Source: Bacillota bacterium
GTDB taxonomy: Bacteria; Bacillota; DSM-12270; Thermacetogeniales; Thermacetogeniaceae
Direction: 5' to 3'
Assembly: GCA_029907475.1 (NCBI GenBank)
Contig: JARYLU010000016.1
Location: forward strand, 1 to 62,673
DNA: 62,673 nt
The position numbers were made by a program, and so were the translations under genes. Of the stretch, positions 35,118 to 44,262 are shown in pieces; position 1 is the stretch's first letter, and each line of letters starts with the position of its first letter. The notes under the pieces were generated by a model that was given only the letters and a program-made list of their open reading frames with translations, was not told where the DNA came from and did not search any database.

Positions 35118-36188
35118 TCAGGCAAGGGTGTGAAAAAGTCTCTGGTAGGAATCGAGATCCGGTGAATGAGCTAGAACATCCTCGCGTTTAATGAGTCCCG
35201 CTTCGTAAAGCCTGCGAAGAGAACTCTCAAGGGTCTGCATCCCGTATTTCCCACCCGTTTGAATGGTGGAGATCAGTTGATGGGTCTTTCCTTCCCGGAT
35301 TAAGTTTCTGATTGCCGGAGTTACAACCATAATTTCCAGGCCAAGCACCCTCCCCCTCCCGTCAATCCGGGGGATTAACTGCTGGGCCAGAATACCCTGC
35401 AAGGTAGCCGCCAGTTGAATCCTGATCTGCTGCTGCTGGTGTGGCGGGAAAACATCAATAATCCGGTCTACGGTCTGGGTGGCATCAACGGTGTGAAGGG
35501 TGGAAAGAACCAGGTGCCCTGTTTCGGCAGCAGTAATGGCGGTTGAGATGGTTTCCAAATCCCTCATTTCCCCGACAAGAATCACGTCTGGATCCTGGCG
35601 CAAGGCAGCACGTAAACCGTTGGCAAAGGAACCCGTATCTGCTCCGATTTCCCGCTGGTTTACGATGCTCTTCCGGTGCTGGTGGATGTATTCAATGGGA
35701 TCTTCGAGGGTAATAATGTGGCAGTGGGTCTCGTTATTGATCAGATCGATCATTGCGGCAAGGGTCGTTGTTTTTCCGCTTCCCGTTGGCCCGGTCACCA
35801 GAATTAAACCCCTCGGACGCCGGGCAAGATTTTTTACAACTTCCGGTAACCCGAGTTCTTCAAAAGCAGGAACCTTCGTTGGAACAACGCGGATTGCCAG
35901 GGCACAAGACCCGCGCTGCCTGTAAGCATTGACGCGGAAGCGGCTTACCCCGGGCAGAGAGTAGGCCAGATCAATTTCACCTTCGCTGGTAAAGCGTTTC
36001 CACTGTTCCTCTGTCAGGAGCGACCGTGTAATTTTTTCCGTTTCCAGCACCGTTAACGGGGGAAATTCTAAGGGACAAAGACGACCGTTAAGACGAAGGA
36101 TAGGAGGAATACCTACAGTTAAGTGTAGATCGGAGGCACCCCGGCGCGCGGTAAGGCGCAGCAGTTCCAGGCTATCCAGTTGGCTCAT
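35118..36188 (-). CDS. pilT: Pilus retraction ATPase PilT
   Basis: Complete PilT: SDLHLTVGIPPILRLNGRLC, Walker A GPTGSGKTTTLAAMI, Asp box TLEDPIEYIH, Walker B DVILVGEMRD, His box STLHTVDATQTVDRIIDV and AIRNLIREGKTHQL containing the exact retraction motif AIRNLIRE. ATG 36188 is chosen for the AGGGAGGG six bases upstream, which makes it overlap aroB by 17 bp. It is therefore expressed with the shikimate genes, while facing the cluster 3 genes. Confidence 0.95.
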   Translation of the reverse strand: MSQLDSLELLRLTARRGASDLHLTVGIPPILRLNGRLCPLEFPPLTVLETEKITRSLLTEEQWKRFTSEGEIDLAYSLPGVSRFRVNAYRQRGSCALAIRVVPTKVPAFEELGLPEVVKNLARRPRGLILVTGPTGSGKTTTLAAMIDLINNETHCHIITLEDPIEYIHQHRKSIVNQREIGADTGSFANGLRAALRQDPDVILVGEMRDLETISTAITAAETGHLVLSTLHTVDATQTVDRIIDVFPPHQQQQIRIQLAATLQGILAQQLIPRIDGRGRVLGLEIMVVTPAIRNLIREGKTHQLISTIQTGGKYGMQTLESSLRRLYEAGLIKREDVLAHSPDLDSYQRLFHTLA

Positions 36189-37284
36189 AATCATCCCTCC
36201 CTTTTTCCCGGCACTCCTCAAGGGCAACCCTGATTTCATCCGGCTCAAGCTCCGAAAAGATCTCTACATGACCCAGAGCGAGGGGAAGCACAAAACGCAG
36301 CTTCCCATGTAATACCTTTTTATCCCGGGGTAGAACCGCCTGAATTTCCCCGGCGGCACAGGGAAGACGCGTAGGCAACCCCGCCCGCTCCAAAAGAGCA
36401 ACGAGACGGTCGCGATCCTCCGAATCCATCAAACCCTTCCTTACTGCAAGGGTTGCCGCCGCTACCATCCCCATACTGACAGCTTCGCCATGCCGGTAAA
36501 CGCGGTAACCGGCGAGAGTTTCGAGAGCGTGCCCGATGGTATGGCCAAAATTTAAAATCGCCCTTAATCCCGATTCTCTCTCGTCCTTTTCTACGATTTT
36601 AGCTTTAATTGAACAGGATTGTTTAATAATTTCGCTCAGGATCTCCTGGTTAAAAGCAAAAACCTGATCTATATGTTCCTCTAAAAAGCGAAAAAACCCT
36701 TCATCCCAAATAACACCGTATTTGATTACCTCCGCCAGGCCCGACCGTAATTCCCGCAGGTGGAGGGTCTTTAAAGTGGCGACATCGGTGAAAACAAGGA
36801 GGGGTTGGTAAAAACAGCCGATCATATTTTTCCCTTTCGGATGATTAACGGCGACCTTTCCTCCCACTGAACTGTCAACCTGAGCCAGTAAAGTTGTCGG
36901 AACCTGGACCAGCGGGATGCCGCGCAAGAATGTAGCCGCAACAAATCCCGCCAAATCCCCAATCACACCGCCGCCGAGGGCAACCAGTGCACTCTGCCGG
37001 TCAAGGCCGCTCTCCAGGGCGCAGGTATACAACCGGGAAGCAGAATCAAGTGACTTATATTCTTCGCCATCCGGCAATTCATGGTATAAGACTTCAAAAC
37101 CGGCCTTTGCCAGGGCATCGCTTACGCGTTCCCCGTAGATCTCCCCAACAGTTTCGTTTGTCACCACAAAAATGCGCGGCGAAAGATTTAAGGACACGAG
37201 ATAACTGCCCAGTTCTGACAGAATCGAAGAACCTATTAAAATCGGATAGCTGCGTGCCCCCAGGCTAACCTGAAGGGTTTCCAT
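36172..37284 (-). CDS. aroB: 3-dehydroquinate synthase
   Basis: Second step of the shikimate pathway, converting DAHP to 3-dehydroquinate (NAD and divalent metal). Signatures: ALGGGVIGDLAGFVAATFLR (NAD loop), PTTLLAQVDSSVGGKVAVNH, RSGLAEVIKYGVIWD and the metal-binding NFGHTIGHALE...RHGEAVSMGM. 370 residues, full length. AGGAGGAGA ribosome site; 5' end overlaps aroK by 20 bp and 3' end overlaps pilT. Confidence 0.97.
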   Translation of the reverse strand: METLQVSLGARSYPILIGSSILSELGSYLVSLNLSPRIFVVTNETVGEIYGERVSDALAKAGFEVLYHELPDGEEYKSLDSASRLYTCALESGLDRQSALVALGGGVIGDLAGFVAATFLRGIPLVQVPTTLLAQVDSSVGGKVAVNHPKGKNMIGCFYQPLLVFTDVATLKTLHLRELRSGLAEVIKYGVIWDEGFFRFLEEHIDQVFAFNQEILSEIIKQSCSIKAKIVEKDERESGLRAILNFGHTIGHALETLAGYRVYRHGEAVSMGMVAAATLAVRKGLMDSEDRDRLVALLERAGLPTRLPCAAGEIQAVLPRDKKVLHGKLRFVLPLALGHVEIFSELEPDEIRVALEECREKGRDDYEPTG

Positions 37285-37834
37285 GTTTCGTCTCCTCCTT
37301 GAACTCCCATCCCTGTTTCTTCAAAAAACAGATGATGTTCTCGATTACCTGTTCAAAACTGAGATCTGATGTATTCACTTTGAAATCGTGGTTTTCATAA
37401 AACGGTGCCCTCACCTTTAAGAGAGCCTCGATTTGCGCCACCAGATTGTCCCCTTTTACTAAGAGGGGGCGGACATGATGTCGCTGAAGCCGCCGGGCGA
37501 TCACCCCGGGCTCCGCCTCCAAAAGGATGATTAAACCGTTTCTCCGTAACCTTTTCACGTTTTCCGGGTTTAAGACAACTCCGCCTCCTGTGGCGATCAC
37601 GCAACCCGTCCGTTCCGCAACCTTTTGTACAACGAGGTACTCCTCAGCGCGGAAGCGTTTCTCCCCATACTTCCGGAAAATTTCAGGGATTCTCAGTCCT
37701 GTTACCTCTTCAATTTCCCGGTCCGTGTCAATAAAATTATATTTCAGGTGGGAGGCAAGCCTTTTCCCAATTGCTGTTTTACCCGTCCCCATAAACCCCG
37801 TTAACACAACATTTTTCTTTTTCAGAACTACCAC
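37265..37834 (-). CDS. aroK: Shikimate kinase
   Basis: Phosphorylates shikimate at the 3-hydroxyl with ATP. P-loop GFMGTGKTAIGKRLA, then FIDTDREIEEVTG (DTD Mg/shikimate site), FRAEEYLVVQKVAE, the ATGGGVVL substrate loop, and the lid Arg in RHHVRPLL. 189 residues, normal size. Lies 7 bp after aroC. Confidence 0.96.
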   Translation of the reverse strand: MVVLKKKNVVLTGFMGTGKTAIGKRLASHLKYNFIDTDREIEEVTGLRIPEIFRKYGEKRFRAEEYLVVQKVAERTGCVIATGGGVVLNPENVKRLRRNGLIILLEAEPGVIARRLQRHHVRPLLVKGDNLVAQIEALLKVRAPFYENHDFKVNTSDLSFEQVIENIICFLKKQGWEFKEETKHGNPSG

Positions 37835-37841
37835 CAGCCCA

Positions 37842-39014
37842 TTAAACCTGCTTAATGTAGCTCAGGTATTCCTGCCAGCGCGTCTGAACTTCGGCTAGAG
37901 TATCCCCCCCGAACTTCTCTAAAACCGCGCAGGCTAAAACCCAGGCCAGCATTGCCTCCCCGACCACCGCGGCGGCGGGGACAACACAAATATCGCTCCG
38001 CTCGAATGCAGCTTGCACCGGCTCTTTCGTGAAAAGATCCACACTGGGCAAAGGAGTCCGCAGCGTTGGGACCGGTTTGACAACAGCACGTACGATCAGA
38101 GGGGCACCGTTGGTCATCCCTCCTTCTACACCTCCGGCACGGTTGGTGGGACGGTTAAAACCTCCCCCGGGGGTATAACAGATGGGATCGTGGTAGGCGG
38201 AACCCGGCAGGGCGGCACCCTGAAAACCCAGGCCGATCTCCACTCCCTTGACCGAAGGAATTCCCATTAAAGCTGCAGCAAGACGCGTATCAAGACGGCG
38301 GTCCCAGTGAACGTGACTGCCCAGGCCGGGAGGGAGGCCGAGGCAGGCAATTTCAAGGATCCCACCCAGCGTATCCCCTTTTTCCCTCGCCTGCTCAATT
38401 TCTGCTACCATTTCCCTTGAAGCCGCTTGATCGGCGCAAGCAACCGGGCTTTCTGCGGCGCGCGCCGCGATTTTGAGGTAATCGGGTTCTAAGGAGCTGA
38501 CCGCAACAGAACCGATTTGCACAACATGACCGACAATCCGGCACCCCAGGTTCTCAAGAAAAATGCGGGCGGCAGTGCCAACAGCGACCCGGACTGCGGT
38601 TTCCCTCGCGCTAGCCCTTTCCAGAACATTACGTAAATCTGCCTGCCGGTATTTCAGGCCGCCCGCCAGGTCAGCGTGCCCCGGCCGGGGCCGTGTCAGC
38701 ATCCTGGCTTTCTCTTTTTCAGCCACAATGTCCGCCGGATCGGGAGACATGACCTCCTGCCAATTCACCCAGTCCAAATTTTTAATCAATAAAGCAACGG
38801 GGCTCCCCAGGCTGAATCCCTTCCTGACGCCGGCAAGAATTTCTACTTGATCACGTTCAATTTTCATGCGCGCCCCCCGCCCGAAAGAGAACTGCCTGCG
38901 CTCCAATTGAGCATTTATCACCTTTTTGTCCAGGGGCACACCCGCAGGTAATCCTTCAATAACGGCAACCAGCGCAGGGCCGTGCGATTCCCCGGCTGTC
39001 AAAAAACGTAACAT
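37842..39014 (-). CDS. aroC: Chorismate synthase
   Basis: FMN-dependent conversion of EPSP to chorismate. N-terminal [34 protein letters not shown], then [16 protein letters not shown], the [19 protein letters not shown] signature, and [15 protein letters not shown] near the end. 390 residues, full length. Confidence 0.97.
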   Translation of the reverse strand: MLRFLTAGESHGPALVAVIEGLPAGVPLDKKVINAQLERRQFSFGRGARMKIERDQVEILAGVRKGFSLGSPVALLIKNLDWVNWQEVMSPDPADIVAEKEKARMLTRPRPGHADLAGGLKYRQADLRNVLERASARETAVRVAVGTAARIFLENLGCRIVGHVVQIGSVAVSSLEPDYLKIAARAAESPVACADQAASREMVAEIEQAREKGDTLGGILEIACLGLPPGLGSHVHWDRRLDTRLAAALMGIPSVKGVEIGLGFQGAALPGSAYHDPICYTPGGGFNRPTNRAGGVEGGMTNGAPLIVRAVVKPVPTLRTPLPSVDLFTKEPVQAAFERSDICVVPAAAVVGEAMLAWVLACAVLEKFGGDTLAEVQTRWQEYLSYIKQV

Positions 39015-39060
39015 CCGGCACTCTCCATTCTTCTTAAAAAATCCCAGGAAACGCGCTTTT

Positions 39061-39939
39061 TTAAGAGGCAGATTCGAAATTATGTAAATTTTCCTTCACA
39101 GCAGCCCGCATGACCTCAACAGGAGCTCTTAGTCCCGTCCAGATTTCGAAGGCAAGTGCGCCTTGATACACCAGCATTCCGATCCCGCTCAAGACCCGGC
39201 AACCCCGCGCCTCGGCCTCAATTATGAGTCTGGTTTTTGGAGGATTGTAAACAAGATCGCAAACAACCAGTCCGGGCGGCAGCAATTCCGCCTTCACGAG
39301 CGGAGCCTCCTCGTGGTGAGGGTACATTCCCACGGGTGAGGCATGAACCAGTAAATCGGCACGAGCAAGTGCCGGGTAAAGGAAATCGTCTCTTAAATTA
39401 CCGGTCTCCACATCACACCCGGTTGCACGCCGGAGATCCTCCGCAAGTACCTGAGCCCGTTCAAGATTCCTGTTAAAAATGGCCAGCGCCCTGGTCCCTC
39501 CCAGGGCAAGGGAAAAGGCCACTGCCCGGGCTCCTCCTCCTGCACCGAGCAGTACGACGCGTTTCCCCCCGGGCGTAAAATTTATTTCAGCATTGAGAGA
39601 TAAGAGAAATCCGGCTCCATCTGTATTATACCCGATCAACCGGCCGTTCTGGTTCAGAATTGTGTTTACTGCACCAATGAGCCTGGCTTCCCGGTCAACT
39701 TCATCCAGGTAGGGGATTACCTGTTCTTTATGCGGGATGGTAATGTTTACTCCCCCCAACCCCAAGGCCCGAATGGCAACAACTGCAGCATTAAGGTCCT
39801 CTCTCCTGACCCGGAAGGGAATATAGCAAAAAGGAAGGCCATGGTAAGCAAAAGCCCTGTTTTGCATGACCGGAGAAAGTGAGTGCGCAACAGGATCTCC
39901 GAATAAAGCAAAAACCTTCGTCGGCCGGGTAATTACCAT
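39061..39939 (-). CDS. aroE: Shikimate dehydrogenase
   Basis: NADPH-dependent reduction of 3-dehydroshikimate. [19 protein letters not shown] (substrate SLS motif), [20 protein letters not shown] with catalytic Lys, [12 protein letters not shown], and the nucleotide loop [17 protein letters not shown]. 292 residues. First gene of the aroE-C-K-B-pilT operon. Confidence 0.96.
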   Translation of the reverse strand: MVITRPTKVFALFGDPVAHSLSPVMQNRAFAYHGLPFCYIPFRVRREDLNAAVVAIRALGLGGVNITIPHKEQVIPYLDEVDREARLIGAVNTILNQNGRLIGYNTDGAGFLLSLNAEINFTPGGKRVVLLGAGGGARAVAFSLALGGTRALAIFNRNLERAQVLAEDLRRATGCDVETGNLRDDFLYPALARADLLVHASPVGMYPHHEEAPLVKAELLPPGLVVCDLVYNPPKTRLIIEAEARGCRVLSGIGMLVYQGALAFEIWTGLRAPVEVMRAAVKENLHNFESAS

Positions 39940-40043
39940 CTCCTACTCCTTCTCGAACAAACAAAGCAAGACTCCCCAACGACACATAAAAAAAGTATCA
40001 ACTGGCCATAATGAATTTAAGAAGCTAAAAGGGGGTAGATAAA

Positions 40044-40196
40044 ATGCCGCATCACCTGAATGAACTGAACATCGCCAGTCTTACCGAAGAAGAACTAAAA
40101 AAGTTGCAGGAGGCAGAAAAGTTCATTAATCGCAACAAAGGCGGAGCCAGAAAGGAAGAAATTTACCTGATAGCCTTAACGAGGTTAGGGCGGTAA
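40044..40196 (+). CDS. Small conserved-looking protein, 50 residues
   Basis: ATG with GGGGGTAGA upstream. The sequence is strongly helical and charged: SLTEEELKKLQEAEKFINR, then KGGARKEEIYLIALTRLGR. No membrane segment or Cys. It is divergent from aroE and is followed at once by a terminator hairpin that overlaps its stop codon, which supports a real monocistronic gene. Function unknown. Confidence 0.7.
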   Translation: MPHHLNELNIASLTEEELKKLQEAEKFINRNKGGARKEEIYLIALTRLGR

Positions 40197-40216
40197 AATA
40201 CCGCCTTATTTGCTTT
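40189..40216 (+). terminator. Intrinsic terminator after the 50-residue gene
   Basis: GGCGGTA-AAA-TACCGCC (40189-40205) is a perfect 7-bp stem followed by TTATTTGCTTTT. The stem includes the stop codon of the small gene. Confidence 0.75.
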
Positions 40217-40236
40217 TAAGAAGCAGGATGAGCGAA

Positions 40237-40608
40237 CTACACCAAAACTGCTATCAGTTCCTGGATTTCTCTGGCAAGTTGTTCCAGATTAAGCGGTTTT
40301 GTGAAATGCAATGTTGCTCCTGCTGCTTTTGCCTCCTCTGCCACCTCGGGGGATTGATCGCCCGAATAACTAAGAACTACAATTTCAGGCCACCGCTCTT
40401 TAATGAGCCGTGTCGCACTGATTCCATCCAAAACCGGCATTCGCACGTCCATTACAACAACCTGAGGAGGAGTCAACTCGATGGTTTCAATTGCTTCGCG
40501 ACCGTTTCCTGCTTCCCCTATTACCTGGAGATTTGGACAGGTACTCAGGTATTCCACAAGCAACCTTCTTAAGGCAGCATAATCATCCACAATAAGGACC
40601 GATACCAT
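40237..40608 (-). CDS. Single-domain CheY/Spo0F-like response regulator
   Basis: Receiver domain only, 123 residues. Acidic pair Asp8/Asp9 in LIVDDY, phospho-acceptor Asp54 in VVVMDVRMP, the SYSG Ser/Thr region, and Lys104 in HFTKP. No output domain and no adjacent kinase. It could feed a phosphorelay or control pilus motors. 3' end faces the small gene's terminator. Confidence 0.9.
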   Translation of the reverse strand: MVSVLIVDDYAALRRLLVEYLSTCPNLQVIGEAGNGREAIETIELTPPQVVVMDVRMPVLDGISATRLIKERWPEIVVLSYSGDQSPEVAEEAKAAGATLHFTKPLNLEQLAREIQELIAVLV

Positions 40609-40704
40609 TCCCCTTCACTCCTAAACAAAAGTAGAAATGCGATTTTAAGTATTGAGAAAATTCAATCACTGCAATATTCTAACAAAAATTGCTGTTAAAG
40701 TTTG

Positions 40705-41199
40705 TCAAAACAAGTCGACTCTCAAAATTAATCTCTCGAGCAGGCGCACCAAACGAGTTCCAAAGAACTCCCGTTTGCTAATCGGAGTTACCAGGATTGT
40801 GTACAGACCTGCCCTGTTTCCTCCCAGAACATCCGTAAAAATCTGGTCCCCGATCACGGCAGTCTCTTCGGCCCGCGTACCCATGATTTCCAATGCACAC
40901 ATGAAACTCCACCGGCGGGGTTTCTGGGCACGGGCCACAAAAGGCACTCCCACCTTCTGTGCCACCTCCTGAACACGCATGGTGGAATTATTAGAAACAA
41001 AACAGACTTGAAAACCCATGCTCTTCGCCAGCTCCAACCAGGTCACGGTTTTTTGAGAAATTACAGGGTTACGCCATTCCGTAAGAGTATTATCAAGATC
41101 AATGATCATGCCCCGGATCCCCGTCCGGAGGAGATCGTCCAGTGGAATTTCCACAAGGGAATTATAAATTTTTTTAGGGCGAAGTAAGTTAAATTTCAT
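40705..41199 (-). CDS. HAD-family phosphatase, YqeG-type
   Basis: HAD motif I is DLDNTLTEW, motif II VSNNST, motif III Lys in QKPRRW, and motif IV GDQIFTDVLGGNRAGL. The 164-residue length and N-terminal LRPKKIYNSLVEIPLDDLLR match YqeG. ATG 41199 has AGAGG upstream; the longer upstream frame overlaps the radical SAM gene. YqeG is a widely conserved Firmicute phosphatase of poorly known substrate. Confidence 0.9.
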   Translation of the reverse strand: MKFNLLRPKKIYNSLVEIPLDDLLRTGIRGMIIDLDNTLTEWRNPVISQKTVTWLELAKSMGFQVCFVSNNSTMRVQEVAQKVGVPFVARAQKPRRWSFMCALEIMGTRAEETAVIGDQIFTDVLGGNRAGLYTILVTPISKREFFGTRLVRLLERLILRVDLF

Positions 41200-41225
41200 C
41201 CCTGTTCCTGCCTCTAATAATGCTT

Positions 41226-42164
41226 TTAATGCTTTCCTGGTACCGGGTCGTTTCCCGCCTGCTGCCACTTGAGGCCTTGCCGGCTCCGACGGAGTTCTAG
41301 TTCTTTCTCAACCGCATTAAGGACCTGAGCTTTCCCAACTCCCCACCGGGGAGCCAGGAGATAACTGCTATCCAGAACCTCCCCTACTAATCTGTGGATC
41401 GTTAGATCCGGGCGAAGCAGTTCCAAAAAATCACAAACTAAAGAAACGTACTCCTTAAAACTAAGGGGCTGTACCTGCTCCTTACGGTACAACTCGGCGA
41501 GAGGTGTATGTTCAATCACCTGAAGGTGGTGGATCTTAACTCCCTGAATCGGCTGGGAACTTAAAAACAACGCGGTTTCCAGCATATCCTCCCTGGTTTC
41601 GCCGGGCAAGCCCAGAATCACGTGAGTACAAAGAAAAAGTCCCCTTCCCTGACTGCGGACAACTGCATCTTCAAAATCGGCTCTTGTATGGCCCCGGTTA
41701 ATAAGCAAAAGGGTCCGGTCATGGGCTGACTGTAATCCATATTCCAACCAGATATGCCACTTCCTGGCGTACCCTGCAAGTAAATCCAGCACGGGGTCCG
41801 GGACACAGTCGGGCCTTGTTCCGATGCACAGTCCGATAACGTCCGGGTCTTCAAGAGCAGCATCGTAGACCCACCGTAATTTTTCAACCGGCGCATAAGT
41901 ATTGGTAAAGGTTTGGAAGTAAACCAGAAATTTGCATTTGTCTTTTCTTTTCACAGAGGCTTTTCCTGCGGCAATTTGGGCGCGCAAAGAAACGGGATGA
42001 TCGCCCAGAGCAGGACTAAAGCTCGGGTTCCAGCAAAAAATGCAACCCTTTTCACCGATCGTACCATCCCGGTTTGGACAGGTGAAACCAGCGTGGACCG
42101 GAATTTTACAGACACGAAACCCGAAACGTTCCCGAAAAAAACGACTTAAGGGGTAGTAGCGCAT
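41226..42164 (-). CDS. Radical SAM protein, YtqA/TIGR01212 type
   Basis: Family N-terminus YYPLSRFFRERFG, then an iron-sulfur cluster segment CPNRDGTIGEKGCIFC with the upstream Cys in RVCKIPVHAGFTC. YFQTFTNTYAPVEKLRWVYD and IGTRPDCVPDPVLDLL are strongly typical of the YtqA family. 312 residues. It is the last ordinary gene before the sigK fragment and runs in the same - direction. Confidence 0.9.
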   Translation of the reverse strand: MRYYPLSRFFRERFGFRVCKIPVHAGFTCPNRDGTIGEKGCIFCWNPSFSPALGDHPVSLRAQIAAGKASVKRKDKCKFLVYFQTFTNTYAPVEKLRWVYDAALEDPDVIGLCIGTRPDCVPDPVLDLLAGYARKWHIWLEYGLQSAHDRTLLLINRGHTRADFEDAVVRSQGRGLFLCTHVILGLPGETREDMLETALFLSSQPIQGVKIHHLQVIEHTPLAELYRKEQVQPLSFKEYVSLVCDFLELLRPDLTIHRLVGEVLDSSYLLAPRWGVGKAQVLNAVEKELELRRSRQGLKWQQAGNDPVPGKH

Positions 42165-42328
42165 TTCCTGCGGGCCCTCGTATACCGGCTTTTTTATAGT
42201 ATTCTTCCCCTTCTTCCATCTTTATTAAGTATTAAGAAGGTACTTTTTTGGTAACATATGTCCCAATCAAATTAACATATTCCTTTTTATTTTACAAGAG
42301 CCCGAAAAAAGTTTTTTCCAGGAGGTAT

Positions 42329-42694
42329 TCAACTCTCCGTTGAAAGTTCTTTAAGCAACTTTTTAATTGCCCTCTTCTCTATCCGGGAAACGTAGCTCCG
42401 CGAAATACCCAGCGTGCGCGCAATTTCCCGCTGCGTTTTTCGTAAGCCCCCAAAAAGACCGTACCTGAGTTCTAACACCTTCCGCTCCCTCTTATGCAAC
42501 TTTTTGACCTTTTCCAACAGGCGCCGTTCCTCAAAAAAATTTTCCACCATTTCCGAGACTACTTCGGGACCAGTCCCTAAAACATCCATGAGAGTGATCT
42601 CGTTTCCTTCTTTATCCGTCCCGATTGGATCGTAAAGAGAAACCTCTCCCTTGGATTTCTTTGCAGTCCGTAAAAACATCAGGATTTCAATCTC
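42329..42694 (-). pseudogene. sigK: C-terminal half of sporulation sigma factor K (spoIIIC-like), split gene
   Basis: Only the second half of sigma-K is present: EIEILMFLR at the broken end, then GEVSLYDPIGTDKEGNEITL (sigma-K signature DPIG.DKEGNE), HKRERKVLELRYGLF and the region 4 helix-turn-helix TQREIARTLGISRSYVSRIE. The ATG at 42679 is just the Met of the internal EILM motif, not a true start. The frame is cut off by the recombinase gene 6 bp further right. This is how sigK looks when interrupted by a skin element. The N-terminal half (region 2) is not in the window. Confidence 0.88.
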
Positions 42695-42699
42695 AAAGA
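42679..42699 (-). other. Putative skin-element attachment site within sigK
   Basis: The - strand sequence TTTGAGATTGAAATCCTGATG encodes FEIEILM in the sigK frame and lies between the recombinase stop (42700) and the sigK half-gene. Sigma-K proteins read IENEILM here, so similarity is lost around this point. The recombination core should lie within it. The matching copy should be at the right end of the element, beyond the window. Confidence 0.6.
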
Positions 42700-44262
42700 C
42701 TATACCGTGCGGGAAATATTGGAAATATTCTCAACTGCTTCCTCCAGTTGAAGAATAACCGTTACCGCAACTCCCTCCATGCTCTTGGCTGCGTGACCTG
42801 GCTTCGGCCTTCCCGTTATCACGATCTGGCGAATTAGAGCACGAACCAGAGCCCGCTTTTCTTCAAAACTCATCTCATCCAACCGGTCCAAGACCGCTTT
42901 AGCCAGGGTCCTTAGCTCGTCCATCCTAACGGCTGCGTTTTCCGTGCTGTGCAGAACATACTCCATCTCCTTTTTCCTCGCCTCCAGCCTCTCCTTCTTG
43001 CGCTTCAAATCCGCCAGCTTCGCCTTCGTTTTTGCATCGAGTTCAAAGAGCCCCGAGGCCAGGGCATCCAGGACGGCTTCCCGGCCCCTTTCCACCTCGC
43101 TTAACCGCTTCTCGATGCGCTTGTATTCCTGTCGGAGCTCCTCAACCCGCGGCGCGCTCGCCGCCGCCTCCCGGGCAACCGCGTCCGGGTCGCAAAGGAT
43201 CGCTTTCACCTGATTCCAGACGATCTTTTCCAGTTGATCGGCAATTATTGCTTTAGGCGGGCGACACCCCTGATTCAGGGATACGCACCTTGCCCGGCGG
43301 CATGTGTACCTGCGTTTTGTAACCCCCCACCATCTGATGTACGCTCCCCCCATCGTGTTTCCGCAGTCGGCGCAGGTGAGCAGGCCGGAAAGGAGATATT
43401 TCCGCCTCCCCTGCTTCGTCCAGAGCCTTCGGATCTCCCGGAGCTTCTCCTGGGCCTTTTCCCAGGTCACGGGGTCCACGATCGGGGGGACGGGAATAGT
43501 AATCACCTCATCGGGAGGCCGGGGGGTTTGGGTGTGCCAGTCGATCTTTCCGTATTTCCACTCGCCTTTAAAGACGGGATTGACCAGGATCTGCCGGATG
43601 ACCTGCCGGTGCCAGTACCCGGTCCGCTTTCTTGTGGGTATCTCTAAATCGTTCAACCGGTTCGTGACACCTGCAATTCCGATGTCCTCGGACGTGAACC
43701 ACTTAAAAATATTTCGGACAACGGCAGCTTCGTCTTCGTTAATACTCACTTTCCCCGTTTCGGGGTCGTATTGATACCCGTACACAGTAAAGCTGATCGG
43801 TATTCCGCCCTGCCGCGCCTTCTGAAACTTCCCCCGCATCATCCGTTCGCGGATTTTCTCCCGTTCGTATTCTGCAATCGCTCCCTTTATGGAGTAAAAG
43901 AGCCTGCCCTCCGGGGTATTCTTCCATTCAAAGTCGAGAAACTCTAATCTGAGTCCGGCCTTTTCAAACTCTTCGGTCAGCAACAATTGGTGAGCCAGCT
44001 TCCTCGACAACCGATCCGGGTCCCGCAAAACCAAAAGGTCAAGGCGGCCGTCCCTGATCCATTCCCGCATTTCCGTAAGTTTGGGCCTGTCCAGAGTGGC
44101 TCCAGAATAACCCAGATCAGCAAAAACGTAAATCTCGACGGGTTCTTCCGGTAAAGCAATTTCGTCTATTCGCCTTCTCCCGGCTTCCTCCTGTTCCGCA
44201 GCGCTGTACCCGTGCAGGGCCTGCTCTTCGGTGCTTACTCGGATATAGATTCCTGCGCGCAT
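42700..44262 (-). CDS. spoIVCA: Large serine recombinase, SpoIVCA-like
   Basis: Catalytic domain: YIRVSTEEQ with Ser10, LGYSGATLDRPKL, VLRDPDRLSRKLAHQLLL and SIKGAIAEYEREKIRERMMR. A recombinase domain follows (YGYQYDPETGKVSINEDEAA), then a zinc ribbon (LLTCADCGNTM...CRRARC) and a coiled coil (LADLKRKKERLEARKKEMEY). 520 residues. Its stop codon is only 6 bp from the broken end of sigK, so it is the probable excisionase-integrase of a sigK intervening element. In B. subtilis the equivalent gene is next to the other (N-terminal) half. Confidence 0.9.
   Translation of the reverse strand: MRAGIYIRVSTEEQALHGYSAAEQEEAGRRRIDEIALPEEPVEIYVFADLGYSGATLDRPKLTEMREWIRDGRLDLLVLRDPDRLSRKLAHQLLLTEEFEKAGLRLEFLDFEWKNTPEGRLFYSIKGAIAEYEREKIRERMMRGKFQKARQGGIPISFTVYGYQYDPETGKVSINEDEAAVVRNIFKWFTSEDIGIAGVTNRLNDLEIPTRKRTGYWHRQVIRQILVNPVFKGEWKYGKIDWHTQTPRPPDEVITIPVPPIVDPVTWEKAQEKLREIRRLWTKQGRRKYLLSGLLTCADCGNTMGGAYIRWWGVTKRRYTCRRARCVSLNQGCRPPKAIIADQLEKIVWNQVKAILCDPDAVAREAAASAPRVEELRQEYKRIEKRLSEVERGREAVLDALASGLFELDAKTKAKLADLKRKKERLEARKKEMEYVLHSTENAAVRMDELRTLAKAVLDRLDEMSFEEKRALVRALIRQIVITGRPKPGHAAKSMEGVAVTVILQLEEAVENISNISRTV

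Noticed and set aside
40189-40216. Riboswitch or attenuator for the response regulator
   Set aside because: A simple hairpin plus T-rich tail oriented with the 50-codon gene is better explained as a terminator.
42329-42679. Independent small sigma factor starting at ATG 42679
   Set aside because: The ATG is the internal Met of the EILM(x)LR motif, homology continues upstream of it, and region 2 is missing, so it is half a gene.
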